Part shown: positions 7,253-16,825 of the stretch, in pieces
Numbering within the stretch: the first letter of the stretch is position 1
How the letters are laid out: every line of letters starts with the position of its first letter
NCBI RefSeq assembly: GCF_007846085.1
Contig: NZ_VOEJ01000004.1
Span: forward strand, 1-64,000
From: Mucilaginibacter pallidiroseus
Lineage (GTDB): Bacteria > Bacteroidota > Bacteroidia > Sphingobacteriales > Sphingobacteriaceae
DNA: 64,000 nt
Reading direction: 5' to 3'
Translations under genes and position numbers: made by a program
Notes under the pieces: generated by a model
Seen by the model: only the letters and a program-made list of their open reading frames with translations
Told to the model about the DNA's origin: nothing
Databases searched by the model: none

Positions 7253-10200
7253 ATGCTAAATAAAATTATCCAGTTTTCCGTAAAGAATAAACTGGTAATT
7301 GGCTTGTTCATGGGGCTGTGGGTCATCTACGGTGTTTATGAAGTAAGCCGCTTACCAATTGATGCCGTACCCGACATCACAAACAATCAGGTACAAATAA
7401 TTACTACCGCGCCGGCTCTGGGCGCACAGGATGTAGAGCGCCTGATAACGTTTCCTATAGAGCAGGCCATCAGTAATATTCCCGGTATTAAAGAAAGCCG
7501 TAGCCTGTCGCGGTTTGGTTTGTCATTAATAAGTGTGGTTATTGATGATGATGCCGATATTTACTGGGCAAGGCAGCAGGTAACCGAGCGGCTTGCCCAA
7601 GTTGAGATTGACGAAAACGCCAGCAAGCCCGAATTGGCGCCTGTTACTACAGGCCTTGGCGAAATATACCAGTACGTGCTCCGGCCAAAACCGGGGTACG
7701 AGGGTAAATACTCACTGGCCGATTTGCGCACCATACAGGATTGGCTGGTGCGAAGGCAGCTCCTAGGCACCAAGGGTGTAGCCGATGTGTCAACCTTTGG
7801 GGGCGAGCTTAAGCAATATGAGGTGGCTGTAAATCCGGCCCAGCTAAAGTCGGTAAATCTTAGCATTGCCGATGTGTTTAACGCGCTGCATAATAACAAT
7901 CAGAATACGGGGGGCGCGTACATCGAAAAAGGTCCTACGGTACTTTACATCCGCAGCGAGGGACTGGCCGGTAGTATAGCCGACATAGAGAACATTGTTG
8001 TAAAAAATACCCCCGAAGGTAGCCCTGTGCTCGTTAAAAATGTTGCGCATGTAAAATTAGGCGCAGCTACCCGTTACGGCGCGCTCAACTACAGCCCGGT
8101 AGGCGAAGTAACCGGCGCGATTGTGATGATGCTGAAAGGTGAAAATTCATCTGAAGTAGTTAAGAACGTAAAAGAACGTATTGCCGAAATTCAGAAAACA
8201 TTGCCAGAGGGCCTGCTGATCGATCCTTTTCTTGACCGCACCAAAATGGTTAATAACGCCATTGGAACGGTAGAGCATAACCTGTTGGAAGGTGCACTGA
8301 TCGTGATTTTTGTGCTGGTGATCTTCCTTGGAAATTTAAGGGCGGGGCTCATAGTGGCATCGGTTATTCCGCTGGCTATGTTGTTTGCCATTATCATGAT
8401 GAATGCTTTTGGCGTAAGCGGCAACCTCATGAGCCTGGGTGCCCTTGATTTTGGATTGATTGTAGATGGCGCGGTGATTATTGTTGAAGCCATTTTACAT
8501 CACCTGCATTTTTCTAAAAAATATGCGCACGTAAATGAGCTTTCACAGCAGGAGATGAACGTAGAAGTATCCGGATCGGCATCGCGGATGATGAATGCCG
8601 CAGTTTTTGGGCAAATTATTATCCTCATCGTTTACTTGCCTATCCTGTCATTATCAGGTATAGAGGGCAAGATGTTTAAGCCCATGGCACAAACCGTTGC
8701 CTTTGCCATTTTAGGCGCATTCATTTTATCGCTTACCTATGTGCCCATGATCAGTTCGGTACTTATCAGCAAAAAGCTATCGCATAAACCGAATTTATCA
8801 GATAGGGTAATGGATAAAATTGAAGGCGTTTACCAGCGCTGGCTGGCAAAAGCAATGCAGGTGCGCAAACTGCTTGTGGGCATAGCCTTCGGCTTGTTTG
8901 CCATTGCTGTTTTATTATTTACACGCATGGGTGGCGAGTTTATACCTCAGCTTGAAGAAGGTGATTTCGCTGTTGAGACGCGCCTTTTAGTAGGCACAAA
9001 TCTTAGTACTACCATTAGCACCATTCAGCAAATATCAAAACTGCTGCAAAGCAAATTTCCCGAAGTTGAAAAGGTAGTGTCGCGTATTGGCAGCGCCGAA
9101 ATTCCTACCGACCCGATGCCTATAGAAGGTGGCGATATGATTATCGTACTTAAACCTAAAAGCGAATGGACTAGCGCCAAAAGTTTTCCGGAAATGGCCT
9201 CAAAAATGTCGGCAGTGGTGCAGGATGCGGTGCCGGGGGTTACGCAGGGTTTTCAGTTCCCGGTGCAAATGCGCTTTAATGAATTGATGACAGGCGCCAA
9301 GCAGGATGTGGTTTGCAAAGTTTTTGGCGAGGACCTGAATGCCTTGGCCCGCTATGCCGAACAGATTGGAAACATCAGTAAAACAGTAGGGGGCACGGCC
9401 GACCTGTACGTTGAAAAGGTGACCGGGATGCCACAAGTAGTTATCAAATATAACCGTACCGAAATTGCCAAGTATGGTTTAAACATCGCTGATATCAACC
9501 GTACGGTAAACGCCGCTTTTGCTGGCGCAGCTGCAGGTAAGGTTTACGAAGGCGAGAAACGGTTTGACCTTGTAGTGCGCATTGGCAGCGAAGGCCGGCG
9601 CAACTTGAGCGATGTGCAAAACCTGCTTATCTCAACGCCCAAAGGTTTGCAGATTCCGTTATATCAGGTAGCATCGGTTGATGAGGTGGAAGGCCCCAAC
9701 CAAATCCAGCGCGAAAATGCCCGCCGCCGTATCATCATCGGGTTTAACGTTCGTGGCAGGGATGTGCAGTCGATAGTGGAGGAATTGCAGCAAAAGATAA
9801 ATAAGCAAGTTAAGCTGGCGCCTGGCTACACAATTACTTATGGAGGCGCATTTGAAAACCTGCAACAGGCTAAAAAGCGTCTAAGTATTGCCGTGCCGGT
9901 AGCTTTGCTGCTAATTTTTGTAATGCTCTACTTTGCATTCTCGTCAATTAAAGAGGGTGCCCTTATTTACACAGCAATACCCTTATCGGCTATTGGTGGC
10001 GTATTTGCGCTGGCAATGCGGGGTATGCCTTTCAGTATTTCTGCGGGCGTTGGTTTTATTGCTTTATTTGGCGTAGCCGTGTTGAACGGCATTGTGCTAA
10101 TATCCGAATTTAACCGCATAAAAGTCGAGGGCATAGTAACAGACAGCCTGCAACTGGTAATGCAGGGAACGCGCAACAGGTTGCGCCCGGTGTTGATGAC

Positions 10201-11614
10201 CGCTGCCGTAGCCTCGTTGGGCTTTTTGCCAATGGCACTAAGTGATGGTGCAGGGGCAGAAGTGCAGCGCCCGCTGGCAACAGTAGTTATTGGCGGACTG
10301 ATAACAGCCACTTTTCTTACCCTATTTGTTTTGCCTGCTTTGTATTTGTTATTTGAAGGCAAGAGCAAATTGGGGGCTAACAAGACAGCTATTGTTTCAG
10401 GTTTAATATTATGTACGCTAACCGCTAATGCACAACAGCAGCCAACACCTGTGCATCTAAATAAAGCCATTGCAATAGCGCTTGAGCAAAACCTGCAGGC
10501 GCAGGGCAGCAGGCTTAGCGAGGAGGCCGAGCGTATCAGGCAAAAAACATCATTCGATATTGCCAAAACGCAACTAAGTGCCGATTACGGCCAAATCAAC
10601 AGCATCCAAAATGATACGCGTTTTGGAGTTACCCAAACCATCAGTTTCCCTACGGTTTACAGTAACCAGAAGCGGGCCTTGCAGGAGAACTTTTTGGTCG
10701 CCAAGCTTCAAACGAACATTACCCAGCAGGATATCAAAACGGACGTGCGTAAGCTTTATTACCAGCTGGTATGGCTCAACCAAAAGAAAAAGCTGCTGCA
10801 TTATGCCGACAGTGTTTACACGTTGTTTGAGAAGAAAACCAACTTGCGCTTTAAGGTAGGCGAATCAAATATCCTGGAAAAAACCACCGCACAAACCCAT
10901 CATCAGCAAATTAGCAACCAGCTTAATATGCTTTTGGCGGATGAACAGATTGCACTTAAGCAATTTAATATGCTGTTAAACGATTCGCTTACTTATATGC
11001 CAATTGCTAATACGCCCAAACTTAACGCGGGATCTTTTGCAGTAAGCCCGGCTTCTGCCGAAGAGTTGCCGCAGGTACAATTGTTTGCCCACCAGGCCGA
11101 AGCAGCGCGCTGGCGCTGGCGTACCGAAAAATCGAAGTTACTGCCAGATTTCTTTGCAGGTTATAATAACCAAAGTATTGCCGGATCGCAAATTGTAGGC
11201 GGCAACGAAACTTATTTTGGTGCAGGCAAACGGTTTAATTACGTATCGGCGGGTATCAGCCTGCCCATATTTGCAGGTGCACACTCGGCCCGTATAGCAG
11301 CCGCTAAGGTTGAATGGCAGTTGGCACAAAAGCGAACCGACTATGCCAGGCTGCAATTGCAAACCGAGCAGCAGAATGCTGCAGGGCAAATACAGAAATA
11401 TGCTAGCAGCCTTAATTACTTTGAAGGGCAGGGTTTAAAGAACGCCGATCTTATAGTTAATACTGCTGACAAGCAGTTTACGGGGGGCGAAATAAACTAC
11501 CTGCAGTGGGTAATACTTATCGACCAGGCAATTAGCATCCGTAACGAATATCTTGAAGTGTTGTACAATTACAACCTGGCTGTAATTCAGGCGCAAAAAC
11601 TTAATAACTTATAA
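7253..11614 (+). CDS. czcA: CzcA-type heavy-metal RND efflux pump fused to a TolC-like outer-membrane channel
   Basis: 1453 residues. Residues 1-1035 are an inner-membrane RND pump with twelve TM segments and two periplasmic loops. TM4 carries ALDFGLIVDGAVIIVE, with Asp399, Asp405 and Glu412 matching the proton relay of CzcA/CnrA divalent-metal pumps (Co, Zn, Cd, Ni) rather than CusA. After a linker, a hydrophobic stretch ending ANAQQQ near residue 1062 looks like an internal signal peptide. Residues about 1065-1453 form a TolC-family coiled-coil channel domain. Such CzcA-CzcC fusions are known in Bacteroidota. The adaptor gene follows after 8 bp, so efflux of a divalent metal across both membranes by one operon is likely. 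Confidence 0.92.
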   Translation: MLNKIIQFSVKNKLVIGLFMGLWVIYGVYEVSRLPIDAVPDITNNQVQIITTAPALGAQDVERLITFPIEQAISNIPGIKESRSLSRFGLSLISVVIDDDADIYWARQQVTERLAQVEIDENASKPELAPVTTGLGEIYQYVLRPKPGYEGKYSLADLRTIQDWLVRRQLLGTKGVADVSTFGGELKQYEVAVNPAQLKSVNLSIADVFNALHNNNQNTGGAYIEKGPTVLYIRSEGLAGSIADIENIVVKNTPEGSPVLVKNVAHVKLGAATRYGALNYSPVGEVTGAIVMMLKGENSSEVVKNVKERIAEIQKTLPEGLLIDPFLDRTKMVNNAIGTVEHNLLEGALIVIFVLVIFLGNLRAGLIVASVIPLAMLFAIIMMNAFGVSGNLMSLGALDFGLIVDGAVIIVEAILHHLHFSKKYAHVNELSQQEMNVEVSGSASRMMNAAVFGQIIILIVYLPILSLSGIEGKMFKPMAQTVAFAILGAFILSLTYVPMISSVLISKKLSHKPNLSDRVMDKIEGVYQRWLAKAMQVRKLLVGIAFGLFAIAVLLFTRMGGEFIPQLEEGDFAVETRLLVGTNLSTTISTIQQISKLLQSKFPEVEKVVSRIGSAEIPTDPMPIEGGDMIIVLKPKSEWTSAKSFPEMASKMSAVVQDAVPGVTQGFQFPVQMRFNELMTGAKQDVVCKVFGEDLNALARYAEQIGNISKTVGGTADLYVEKVTGMPQVVIKYNRTEIAKYGLNIADINRTVNAAFAGAAAGKVYEGEKRFDLVVRIGSEGRRNLSDVQNLLISTPKGLQIPLYQVASVDEVEGPNQIQRENARRRIIIGFNVRGRDVQSIVEELQQKINKQVKLAPGYTITYGGAFENLQQAKKRLSIAVPVALLLIFVMLYFAFSSIKEGALIYTAIPLSAIGGVFALAMRGMPFSISAGVGFIALFGVAVLNGIVLISEFNRIKVEGIVTDSLQLVMQGTRNRLRPVLMTAAVASLGFLPMALSDGAGAEVQRPLATVVIGGLITATFLTLFVLPALYLLFEGKSKLGANKTAIVSGLILCTLTANAQQQPTPVHLNKAIAIALEQNLQAQGSRLSEEAERIRQKTSFDIAKTQLSADYGQINSIQNDTRFGVTQTISFPTVYSNQKRALQENFLVAKLQTNITQQDIKTDVRKLYYQLVWLNQKKKLLHYADSVYTLFEKKTNLRFKVGESNILEKTTAQTHHQQISNQLNMLLADEQIALKQFNMLLNDSLTYMPIANTPKLNAGSFAVSPASAEELPQVQLFAHQAEAARWRWRTEKSKLLPDFFAGYNNQSIAGSQIVGGNETYFGAGKRFNYVSAGISLPIFAGAHSARIAAAKVEWQLAQKRTDYARLQLQTEQQNAAGQIQKYASSLNYFEGQGLKNADLIVNTADKQFTGGEINYLQWVILIDQAISIRNEYLEVLYNYNLAVIQAQKLNNL

Positions 11615-11622
11615 ACTACGAA

Positions 11623-12756
11623 ATGAAAACATATATATCGCTCCTTTTACTGGCTGTTATATGTGCGGCCTGTACGGAGAAAAAGGCTGACAACAATGTG
11701 GACGAAAAGCAACCGGACACCACGCTGGTAACGCTTAATGCCGCCCAAATAAAAAACGCCAATATTGTGGTTGGCCAGCCGGTTATGGGTAAGGCTAAGG
11801 GTGTGCTAAAATTGCAGGGCGCAATTGATGTTCCACCGCAAAGCACGGTAAGTGTAAGCTTTCCGCTGGGTGGATACCTTAAAAGCACCGACCTGCTGCC
11901 GGGTGTACACGTAAGTAAAGGGCAGGTGTTAGGCATACTGGAAGATATGCAGTTTATCCAGATGCAGCAGGACTATTTATCTGCCAAAGAGCGTTTGCAA
12001 TTTGCCGAAACAGAGTATCGCCGCCAGCAGGAACTAAACGCAAGCAAGGCAACAAGTGATAAGGTTTACCAGCAGGCTAAGGCCGATATGGAAACGCAGC
12101 GCATACTGATGCGCTCGCTTGCGCAAAAGCTGGAACTTATTGATATCAACCCCCGCAAGCTTACGTCGGCAAACATTTCAAAAAGCGTTCACATTTTATC
12201 ACCTATTGATGGTTTTGTGTCAAAAGTTAATGTGAACATCGGTAAGTATACCTCGCCAACCGATGTGCTTTTCGAACTGGTAAACCCTAAGGATATCCAC
12301 CTGGCGCTTGATGTTTTTGAAAGGGACGTGAACAAGCTGGCAATAGGGCAAAAGGTTATCACCTACACCACAGATAATCCGGCTAAAAAGTACGAGGCCG
12401 AGATCATCCTCATCAGCAAAAACCTGAATGAAGACCGTATGGCCAGCGTGCATTGCCATTTTGAAAAGTTTGATGCAACCCTGCTGCCGGGCATGTTTAT
12501 GAATGCCGAGGTTGAGGTAGCCAACAGCACCGCACTTTTGGTGCCTGAAGATGCCGTGGTAAGGTGGCAAAATAAGTTTTATGTTTTTACCGCCGGCGCT
12601 GCAAACACATTCAGGATGATGGAAGTAAAGCCGGGCAATGAAAGTGAAGGCATGCAACAAGTAGATGGCACCGGTATTGACAGCAAAACCCGCCTGGTTA
12701 CCAAAAACGCCTACACACTGCTCATGAAAATGAAGAACAGCGCGGAAGAAGAGTAG
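11623..12756 (+). CDS. czcB: RND efflux periplasmic adaptor lipoprotein (CzcB/CusB type)
   Basis: 377 residues. Lipobox AAC at Cys17 anchors the protein to a membrane. The order is membrane-proximal strand, barrel-sandwich (lipoyl-like) half-motif near VSVSFPLGGYL, a coiled-coil hairpin (about 105-170), the second lipoyl half (ILSPIDGFVSKVNV), a beta-barrel domain and a C-terminal membrane-proximal domain. It bridges the pump and channel encoded just upstream. The start lies 8 bp after the fused pump gene and a strong terminator follows, so the two form the operon end. Confidence 0.92.
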   Translation: MKTYISLLLLAVICAACTEKKADNNVDEKQPDTTLVTLNAAQIKNANIVVGQPVMGKAKGVLKLQGAIDVPPQSTVSVSFPLGGYLKSTDLLPGVHVSKGQVLGILEDMQFIQMQQDYLSAKERLQFAETEYRRQQELNASKATSDKVYQQAKADMETQRILMRSLAQKLELIDINPRKLTSANISKSVHILSPIDGFVSKVNVNIGKYTSPTDVLFELVNPKDIHLALDVFERDVNKLAIGQKVITYTTDNPAKKYEAEIILISKNLNEDRMASVHCHFEKFDATLLPGMFMNAEVEVANSTALLVPEDAVVRWQNKFYVFTAGAANTFRMMEVKPGNESEGMQQVDGTGIDSKTRLVTKNAYTLLMKMKNSAEEE

Positions 12757-12780
12757 TTAGCAGCCTGCAAGCACAAGAAA

Positions 12781-12810
12781 GAGCAGCCATAATGTATGGC
12801 TGCTCTTTTT
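12781..12810 (+). terminator. Rho-independent terminator of the metal efflux operon
   Basis: Perfect 10-bp stem (GAGCAGCCAT with ATGGCTGCTC), 5-nt loop and TTTTT. It lies 25 bp after the adaptor stop and separates it from the convergent SDR gene. Confidence 0.9.
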
Positions 12811-12841
12811 ACTTAAGCTACATATTCCTAAATATTTACAG

Positions 12842-13909
12842 TTAGGGAATCAGTTTCGCTGCTTGTAACTGATCGAACAGATCGTAAAACGTTTGCTCGG
12901 TATCCTGGAAAACTGTAAACCCAAGCTTACGGCTTTTAGACATGTCCGTCATCACCTCTATCGGCCGGCCCAGATCAAGGTCGGTGTGCCAGGGCGTTGC
13001 CAGGCGACTAAGGTCATTCTCCTTAAGTTGGTATTTTTCGGCAATTTCCTTCCACAGGGCGGCATCGTCAGCCATTTCCTGCTCCAATGGGTGTATCGAT
13101 CCGTCGAACCCTGCCGCTTGCACGCCAAAGTATGCTGCTAAGCGGTTCCACAACCTGCTCCATCTGAAAACATCGCCGTTTACCACGTTAAACGCCTGGT
13201 TGCGGGCAGCATCAGTAGTGGACGCCCATATAAGATGCGCAGCAAGCACCCGTGCATCGGTAACGTCCGATAAGCCATTCCATTGAGCTGCAGATCCCGG
13301 CCATGTAAACTTGCGACCTGTTTCCCTGCAAATGCTTGCATAAACAGCCAGTGTAGTGCCCATGTTCATGGCATTACCAACTGCCTTACCAATAACGGTA
13401 TGCGGCCGGTGGATGCTCCAGGTAAAACCATCGCGCTCGGCAGCGTCATAAACTTCATCTTCCTGCGCGTAGTAAAAGTTTTCTATATCCAAACGCGGGT
13501 GTTCCTCGCGTAATGGTGTCTCGGGTAAAAAGCCCTCTTTTGCGTAAGCTTCAAAAGGCCCCAGGTAATGTTTTAAGCCGGTAACCAAGGCAACGTGCTG
13601 CACCGATTTATTTGCCGACAATACATCCAATAGGTTACGTACCATTAAGCTATTTACGCGTATGTTCTCTGCCTCAGTATCATTACGCATCCAGGTGGTG
13701 ATGAAAACGTGCGTTGGTTTTATATCTGCCAATGCTATTTCGAGGCTTTCCTTGTTTAACAGATCAGCCTGTACAGGTTTGAGGCCGGCAATTTCGGTGT
13801 TTGGGGTGCGCGCCAGTCCGTACGTTTCCCAGCCCTCGGCTATTAATTTCTCGGCCAGGTTAGCGCCTGTTATGCCGCTTGCCCCAACTACTAATGCTAT
13901 TTTATTCAT
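12842..13909 (-). CDS. SDR-family enone reductase-like protein (PRISE type)
   Basis: 355 residues. The Rossmann NADP motif GASGITGANLAEKL is at the N-terminus. TGLKHYLGPF near residue 115 matches the signature of the PRISE group (progesterone 5-beta-reductase / iridoid synthase-like), whose catalytic Lys and distal Tyr reduce activated C=C bonds of enones; the second motif region is FYYAQEDEVY. Bacterial members are usually annotated as SDR or NAD-dependent epimerase; physiological substrates are unknown. It is divergent from a Crp/Fnr regulator 187 bp away, which may control it. Confidence 0.85.
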   Translation of the reverse strand: MNKIALVVGASGITGANLAEKLIAEGWETYGLARTPNTEIAGLKPVQADLLNKESLEIALADIKPTHVFITTWMRNDTEAENIRVNSLMVRNLLDVLSANKSVQHVALVTGLKHYLGPFEAYAKEGFLPETPLREEHPRLDIENFYYAQEDEVYDAAERDGFTWSIHRPHTVIGKAVGNAMNMGTTLAVYASICRETGRKFTWPGSAAQWNGLSDVTDARVLAAHLIWASTTDAARNQAFNVVNGDVFRWSRLWNRLAAYFGVQAAGFDGSIHPLEQEMADDAALWKEIAEKYQLKENDLSRLATPWHTDLDLGRPIEVMTDMSKSRKLGFTVFQDTEQTFYDLFDQLQAAKLIP

Positions 13910-14095
13910 GGTATATTGCTTTGCTGATCTGATATTTATCTATCGCTAATTTCTTTTACAAATATGAGGGATATAGACAACATGGCTCATAACCTGTGTC
14001 AAGAAATAGGCTTGATATAGATCAAGCCTAAAGATGCCTTAGCGGATGAACTGATGTTCAACTGATGGCTTATCTTTGCTCTAAATACTTTGTAA

Positions 14096-14677
14096 ATGAT
14101 TGATGTACTTTTTAGCCATATCGAAGAAAAAGTTGCGCTTACCGATGCGGATAAGGAGAAGATAACATCTTACTTCATACCCAAACGGTTAAGGAAAAGG
14201 CAATACCTGCTGCAGGAGGGAGACGTGTGCAAGCACCTGGCATTTGTAGCAAAGGGGTTGCTTCGTACTTATAATATTGATGAAAAAGGGGATGAGCACA
14301 TGAGCATTTTTGGGATGGAAGGCTGGTGGGTATCTGATTTTAACAGCTTTTTATCTGGCGAGGAAGCGGTTTTTAACATCGACGCGATTGAAGATACCGA
14401 ATTGTTGCTGCTCTCCCGGTCCGACTATGAGGCCTTAACGCTGGCTGTGCCCGTAATGGACCGTTATTACCGTATATTGTACCAAAACAGCCTGGTTACA
14501 AAAGAGCGGCGCTTGATGAGCTCGATTACTTATACTGCCGAAGAAAAGTATGTTAAACTGTCCGAATCAAATCCGGAACTTATTAAGCGGGTACCTCAGA
14601 ACCTGATTGCTTCGTATCTTGGCATAGCGCCCGAAACCCTCAGCCGTATCAAGAAAAATCTTGCAAAAAAGAAATAA
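14096..14677 (+). CDS. Crp/Fnr-family transcriptional regulator
   Basis: 193 residues. The N-terminal cyclic-nucleotide-binding-like barrel spans about 20-130 (QYLLQEGDVCKHLAFVAKG is typical). The C-terminus is a helix-turn-helix ending LIASYLGIAPETLSRIKK. No Fnr-type Cys cluster is seen, and the phosphate-binding cassette residues for cAMP are not convincing, so the ligand is unknown. A TATCTTTG at 14071-14078 fits the Bacteroidota -7 element, but no good -33 was found. It is divergent from the SDR gene. Confidence 0.88.
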   Translation: MIDVLFSHIEEKVALTDADKEKITSYFIPKRLRKRQYLLQEGDVCKHLAFVAKGLLRTYNIDEKGDEHMSIFGMEGWWVSDFNSFLSGEEAVFNIDAIEDTELLLLSRSDYEALTLAVPVMDRYYRILYQNSLVTKERRLMSSITYTAEEKYVKLSESNPELIKRVPQNLIASYLGIAPETLSRIKKNLAKKK

Positions 14678-14714
14678 GTCAATAGTTAATCAGCCTTTGT
14701 GCTGTTAAATAGAA

Positions 14715-14741
14715 AAGGCTGCCACAATTTGCGGCAGCCTT
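14715..14741. terminator. Bidirectional hairpin terminator
   Basis: AAGGCTGCC pairs with GGCAGCCTT over a 9-nt loop, with T-rich or A-rich flanks on each side. It lies between the convergent Crp/Fnr and phosphatase genes and can serve both. Confidence 0.75.
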
Positions 14742-14769
14742 CCATATTAAATACCTTATTAGGCTAAAG

Positions 14770-16005
14770 CTATTTTATAATCACCCATTTATTCAAACTA
14801 TTTAACGGCGCTTGTAAAACTACTTTGTAAAATTTAGATGGGTAGGCTTTAACATCGGCAAGGTAATGTTGCTGGCTAAGGTCAACTTCGCCAAGTAGAT
14901 GGTAATCGTCTTTGCCGCCGGTTTTAAAGTTGTTGGTTGTTGCTACCCATATTTTTGCTTTTCCTGTTTTTTCTAAAGCTTTCCAGCTGATGTCGAGATG
15001 GTCCTGTACAAAGTTTACCTTAAGGTTGGCTGCTGATACCGGGCCGATCAATGACGTGCCGTCAACTTCCTGCGCAACGCTCACGGGCAGTTTTACATCA
15101 AGGTATCGCGCTATAGATGGCATGATATCTACTATGCCGATATCAAAATAGCGTGCGTAATTGTTAAGGCTTTTGTAATTGGTAACCATCCAGGTAGATC
15201 GTTGCCTGTCCGACTGCCCGCCGTGCCCGCGACCAGTTTTTTCGTCGCGTCCGTGGTCTGTGGTAATTATAATCAGCCAATCTTCATTAAACTTTTTACG
15301 GCGATAGTTTATCGCATCCCATATTTTGCTAACCTGCGCATCAAGCATACCTATGGCTTTATAAAACTCCGGGCTGTCACCATAGCGGTGGCCCATATCG
15401 TCGGTATATTCCAGGTAAACCCATGAAAGGTCTGGTGCTTTGGTTTGGATGATATTAGCCGCTTGTTTAACAACCTCTTCATCTATACGATGCATGTATG
15501 CCGATACCTTGTCGTGCTTAAAATTAACGGTGTCCAATTCATAACCATCAAATGCATAGTCCGGCTTAAAGCTACCCGTGGCTTGCAGGCCGTCGCCTAA
15601 CAGTTTGGTGCGGTTGTCTGTCCAGCTGGAAAAAATGGCCGTCTTCTTTCCTGGGTATTGATCTTTAAAAACCTTGAAGATGGTTTGGTAATTATAGTTC
15701 GGCTCCTTGATATCATTATCGGGCACGTTGTGCTTGTTAACCCAGGTGCCGGTTAGTAAACTGTTGTAGCCAACTGCAGATATGGTGGGCGTTTCGTTAT
15801 AGGTGCCTTTGTCGCCGCCAACATGCATACGGGTATAAGCCCCTTCGGCAATTATCTTTTTAAAATTTGGCAGGTTTTGGTTTTCAAATACATCGGCAGG
15901 TATGCCGTCGGCAATAATGTAAACAACTTTATGCTGCTTTTGCTGGGCGCCGGCAGTGACAGACAGCATAATGCTTGCTGCAAAAAATATGGCTTTTAAA
16001 TTCAT
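14770..16005 (-). CDS. Exported type I phosphodiesterase / nucleotide pyrophosphatase-like phosphatase
   Basis: 411 residues with a Sec signal ending near TAGA-QQ (residue 20). The alkaline-phosphatase superfamily core begins with VVYIIADGIPADVF (metal Asp). The nucleophile Thr region is ETPTISAVGYNSLLTG (Thr72/Thr74). TDDMGHRYG and TTDHGRD supply the remaining metal ligands. The last 90 residues form a separate beta-rich domain. Such periplasmic enzymes hydrolyse phosphate mono- or diesters; the substrate is not evident. The Lrp gene lies 63 bp upstream on the same strand. Confidence 0.88.
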   Translation of the reverse strand: MNLKAIFFAASIMLSVTAGAQQKQHKVVYIIADGIPADVFENQNLPNFKKIIAEGAYTRMHVGGDKGTYNETPTISAVGYNSLLTGTWVNKHNVPDNDIKEPNYNYQTIFKVFKDQYPGKKTAIFSSWTDNRTKLLGDGLQATGSFKPDYAFDGYELDTVNFKHDKVSAYMHRIDEEVVKQAANIIQTKAPDLSWVYLEYTDDMGHRYGDSPEFYKAIGMLDAQVSKIWDAINYRRKKFNEDWLIIITTDHGRDEKTGRGHGGQSDRQRSTWMVTNYKSLNNYARYFDIGIVDIMPSIARYLDVKLPVSVAQEVDGTSLIGPVSAANLKVNFVQDHLDISWKALEKTGKAKIWVATTNNFKTGGKDDYHLLGEVDLSQQHYLADVKAYPSKFYKVVLQAPLNSLNKWVIIK

Positions 16006-16068
16006 GTTATATGGGGCTTTTACAGGGGCGCAATATGCGCAAAGTCATGTTAAGCGTACGTGAAGCCA

Positions 16069-16530
16069 TTAAAAACTTATGTTATGGGTATTTTTTATTT
16101 CGGCCATTACAAAGGTGCTGTGGGTGCTGCCAATGCTTTCTACCGAGCCCAGCTTGTTGAAAACAAAATCCTGGTAATGTTTCATGTCGCGGGCAAAAAC
16201 TTTAAGTAGAAAATCATAATCGCCGGATGTGTTGTAACACTCTACAACTTCGTCAATCTTCAATATATCCGCTACAAATTTGTGGCCGATGTTTTTGTCA
16301 TGCTGTTTAAGTTTAATATTACAAAACACGATAAAGCCTTGGTTAAACTTTTCGGGGTTAAGCAGCGCGATGTATTTTTTTATGAAGCCGGTGCTTTCCA
16401 ATCGTTTTACGCGTTGCAACACCGGCGACGATGACAGGTTTACCATTGTCGCCAATTCCTTAATGGTGTAGCTGGAACTATCCCCTAATATTTTTAAAAG
16501 ACGGAGGTCTATTTCGTCGAGTTGGTTCAT
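16069..16530 (-). CDS. Lrp/AsnC-family transcriptional regulator
   Basis: 153 residues, standard size. N-terminal winged helix-turn-helix (LDEIDLRLLKILGD, then IKELATMVNLSSSPVLQRVKR) and C-terminal RAM/ligand domain (about 65-150) with the family GDYDFLLKV motif. Members form octamers and respond to amino acids. It precedes the phosphatase gene on the same strand and lies about 220 bp from the divergent siderophore-receptor promoter. The target genes cannot be read from sequence. Confidence 0.92.
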   Translation of the reverse strand: MNQLDEIDLRLLKILGDSSSYTIKELATMVNLSSSPVLQRVKRLESTGFIKKYIALLNPEKFNQGFIVFCNIKLKQHDKNIGHKFVADILKIDEVVECYNTSGDYDFLLKVFARDMKHYQDFVFNKLGSVESIGSTHSTFVMAEIKNTHNISF

Positions 16531-16715
16531 TAATGCAGTTATTTTTATGCTAAGTTAATGCTTTGGGAGGTAATTGTACTGTAGTTAACCAGAATCGCAA
16601 ATTAATGGTGTGTGCTTCTTGTGTAGGTCATCTTAAATTACTAAGGCATACTTTAGGCAAGATGTGCGTATAATCTCCATACGTAAGTGCAAAACAGCAC
16701 GAATTCAATACGCTA

Positions 16716-16746
16716 TTTGGATTTATTCTAAATAAATATAACTTTG
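16716..16746 (+). promoter_or_regulatory. Consensus Bacteroidota promoter of the siderophore receptor gene
   Basis: TTTG at 16716-16719 and TAACTTTG at 16739-16746 are separated by exactly 19 bp, matching the Bacteroidota -33/-7 consensus. The spacer holds TTCTAAATAA, which resembles half of a Fur-type palindrome. Iron control is inferred from this and from the gene it serves. The start of transcription should fall near 16752. Confidence 0.65.
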
Positions 16747-16755
16747 CATAAAAGT

Positions 16756-16797
16756 GCCACACGGATCCTACCCCGTGTGGCGTACCGGAAGTTCCGG
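16756..16797 (+). promoter_or_regulatory. Two hairpins at the 5' end of the siderophore receptor mRNA
   Basis: The first is a perfect 9-bp stem (GCCACACGG with CCGTGTGGC) around an 8-nt loop. The second, at 16785-16797, is CCGG-AAGTT-CCGG. With the promoter above, the mRNA would begin about 4 nt before the first stem and the start codon is 28 nt after the second. They may protect the 5' end or control translation. No known riboswitch was recognised. Confidence 0.5.
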
Positions 16798-16825
16798 ATC
16801 ACCCTTAATATTTCGATTAAAAGTA

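Noticed and set aside
9967..10566. Long minus-strand ORF in the pump gene
   Set aside because: It is a shadow of the czcA reading frame with no domain pattern.
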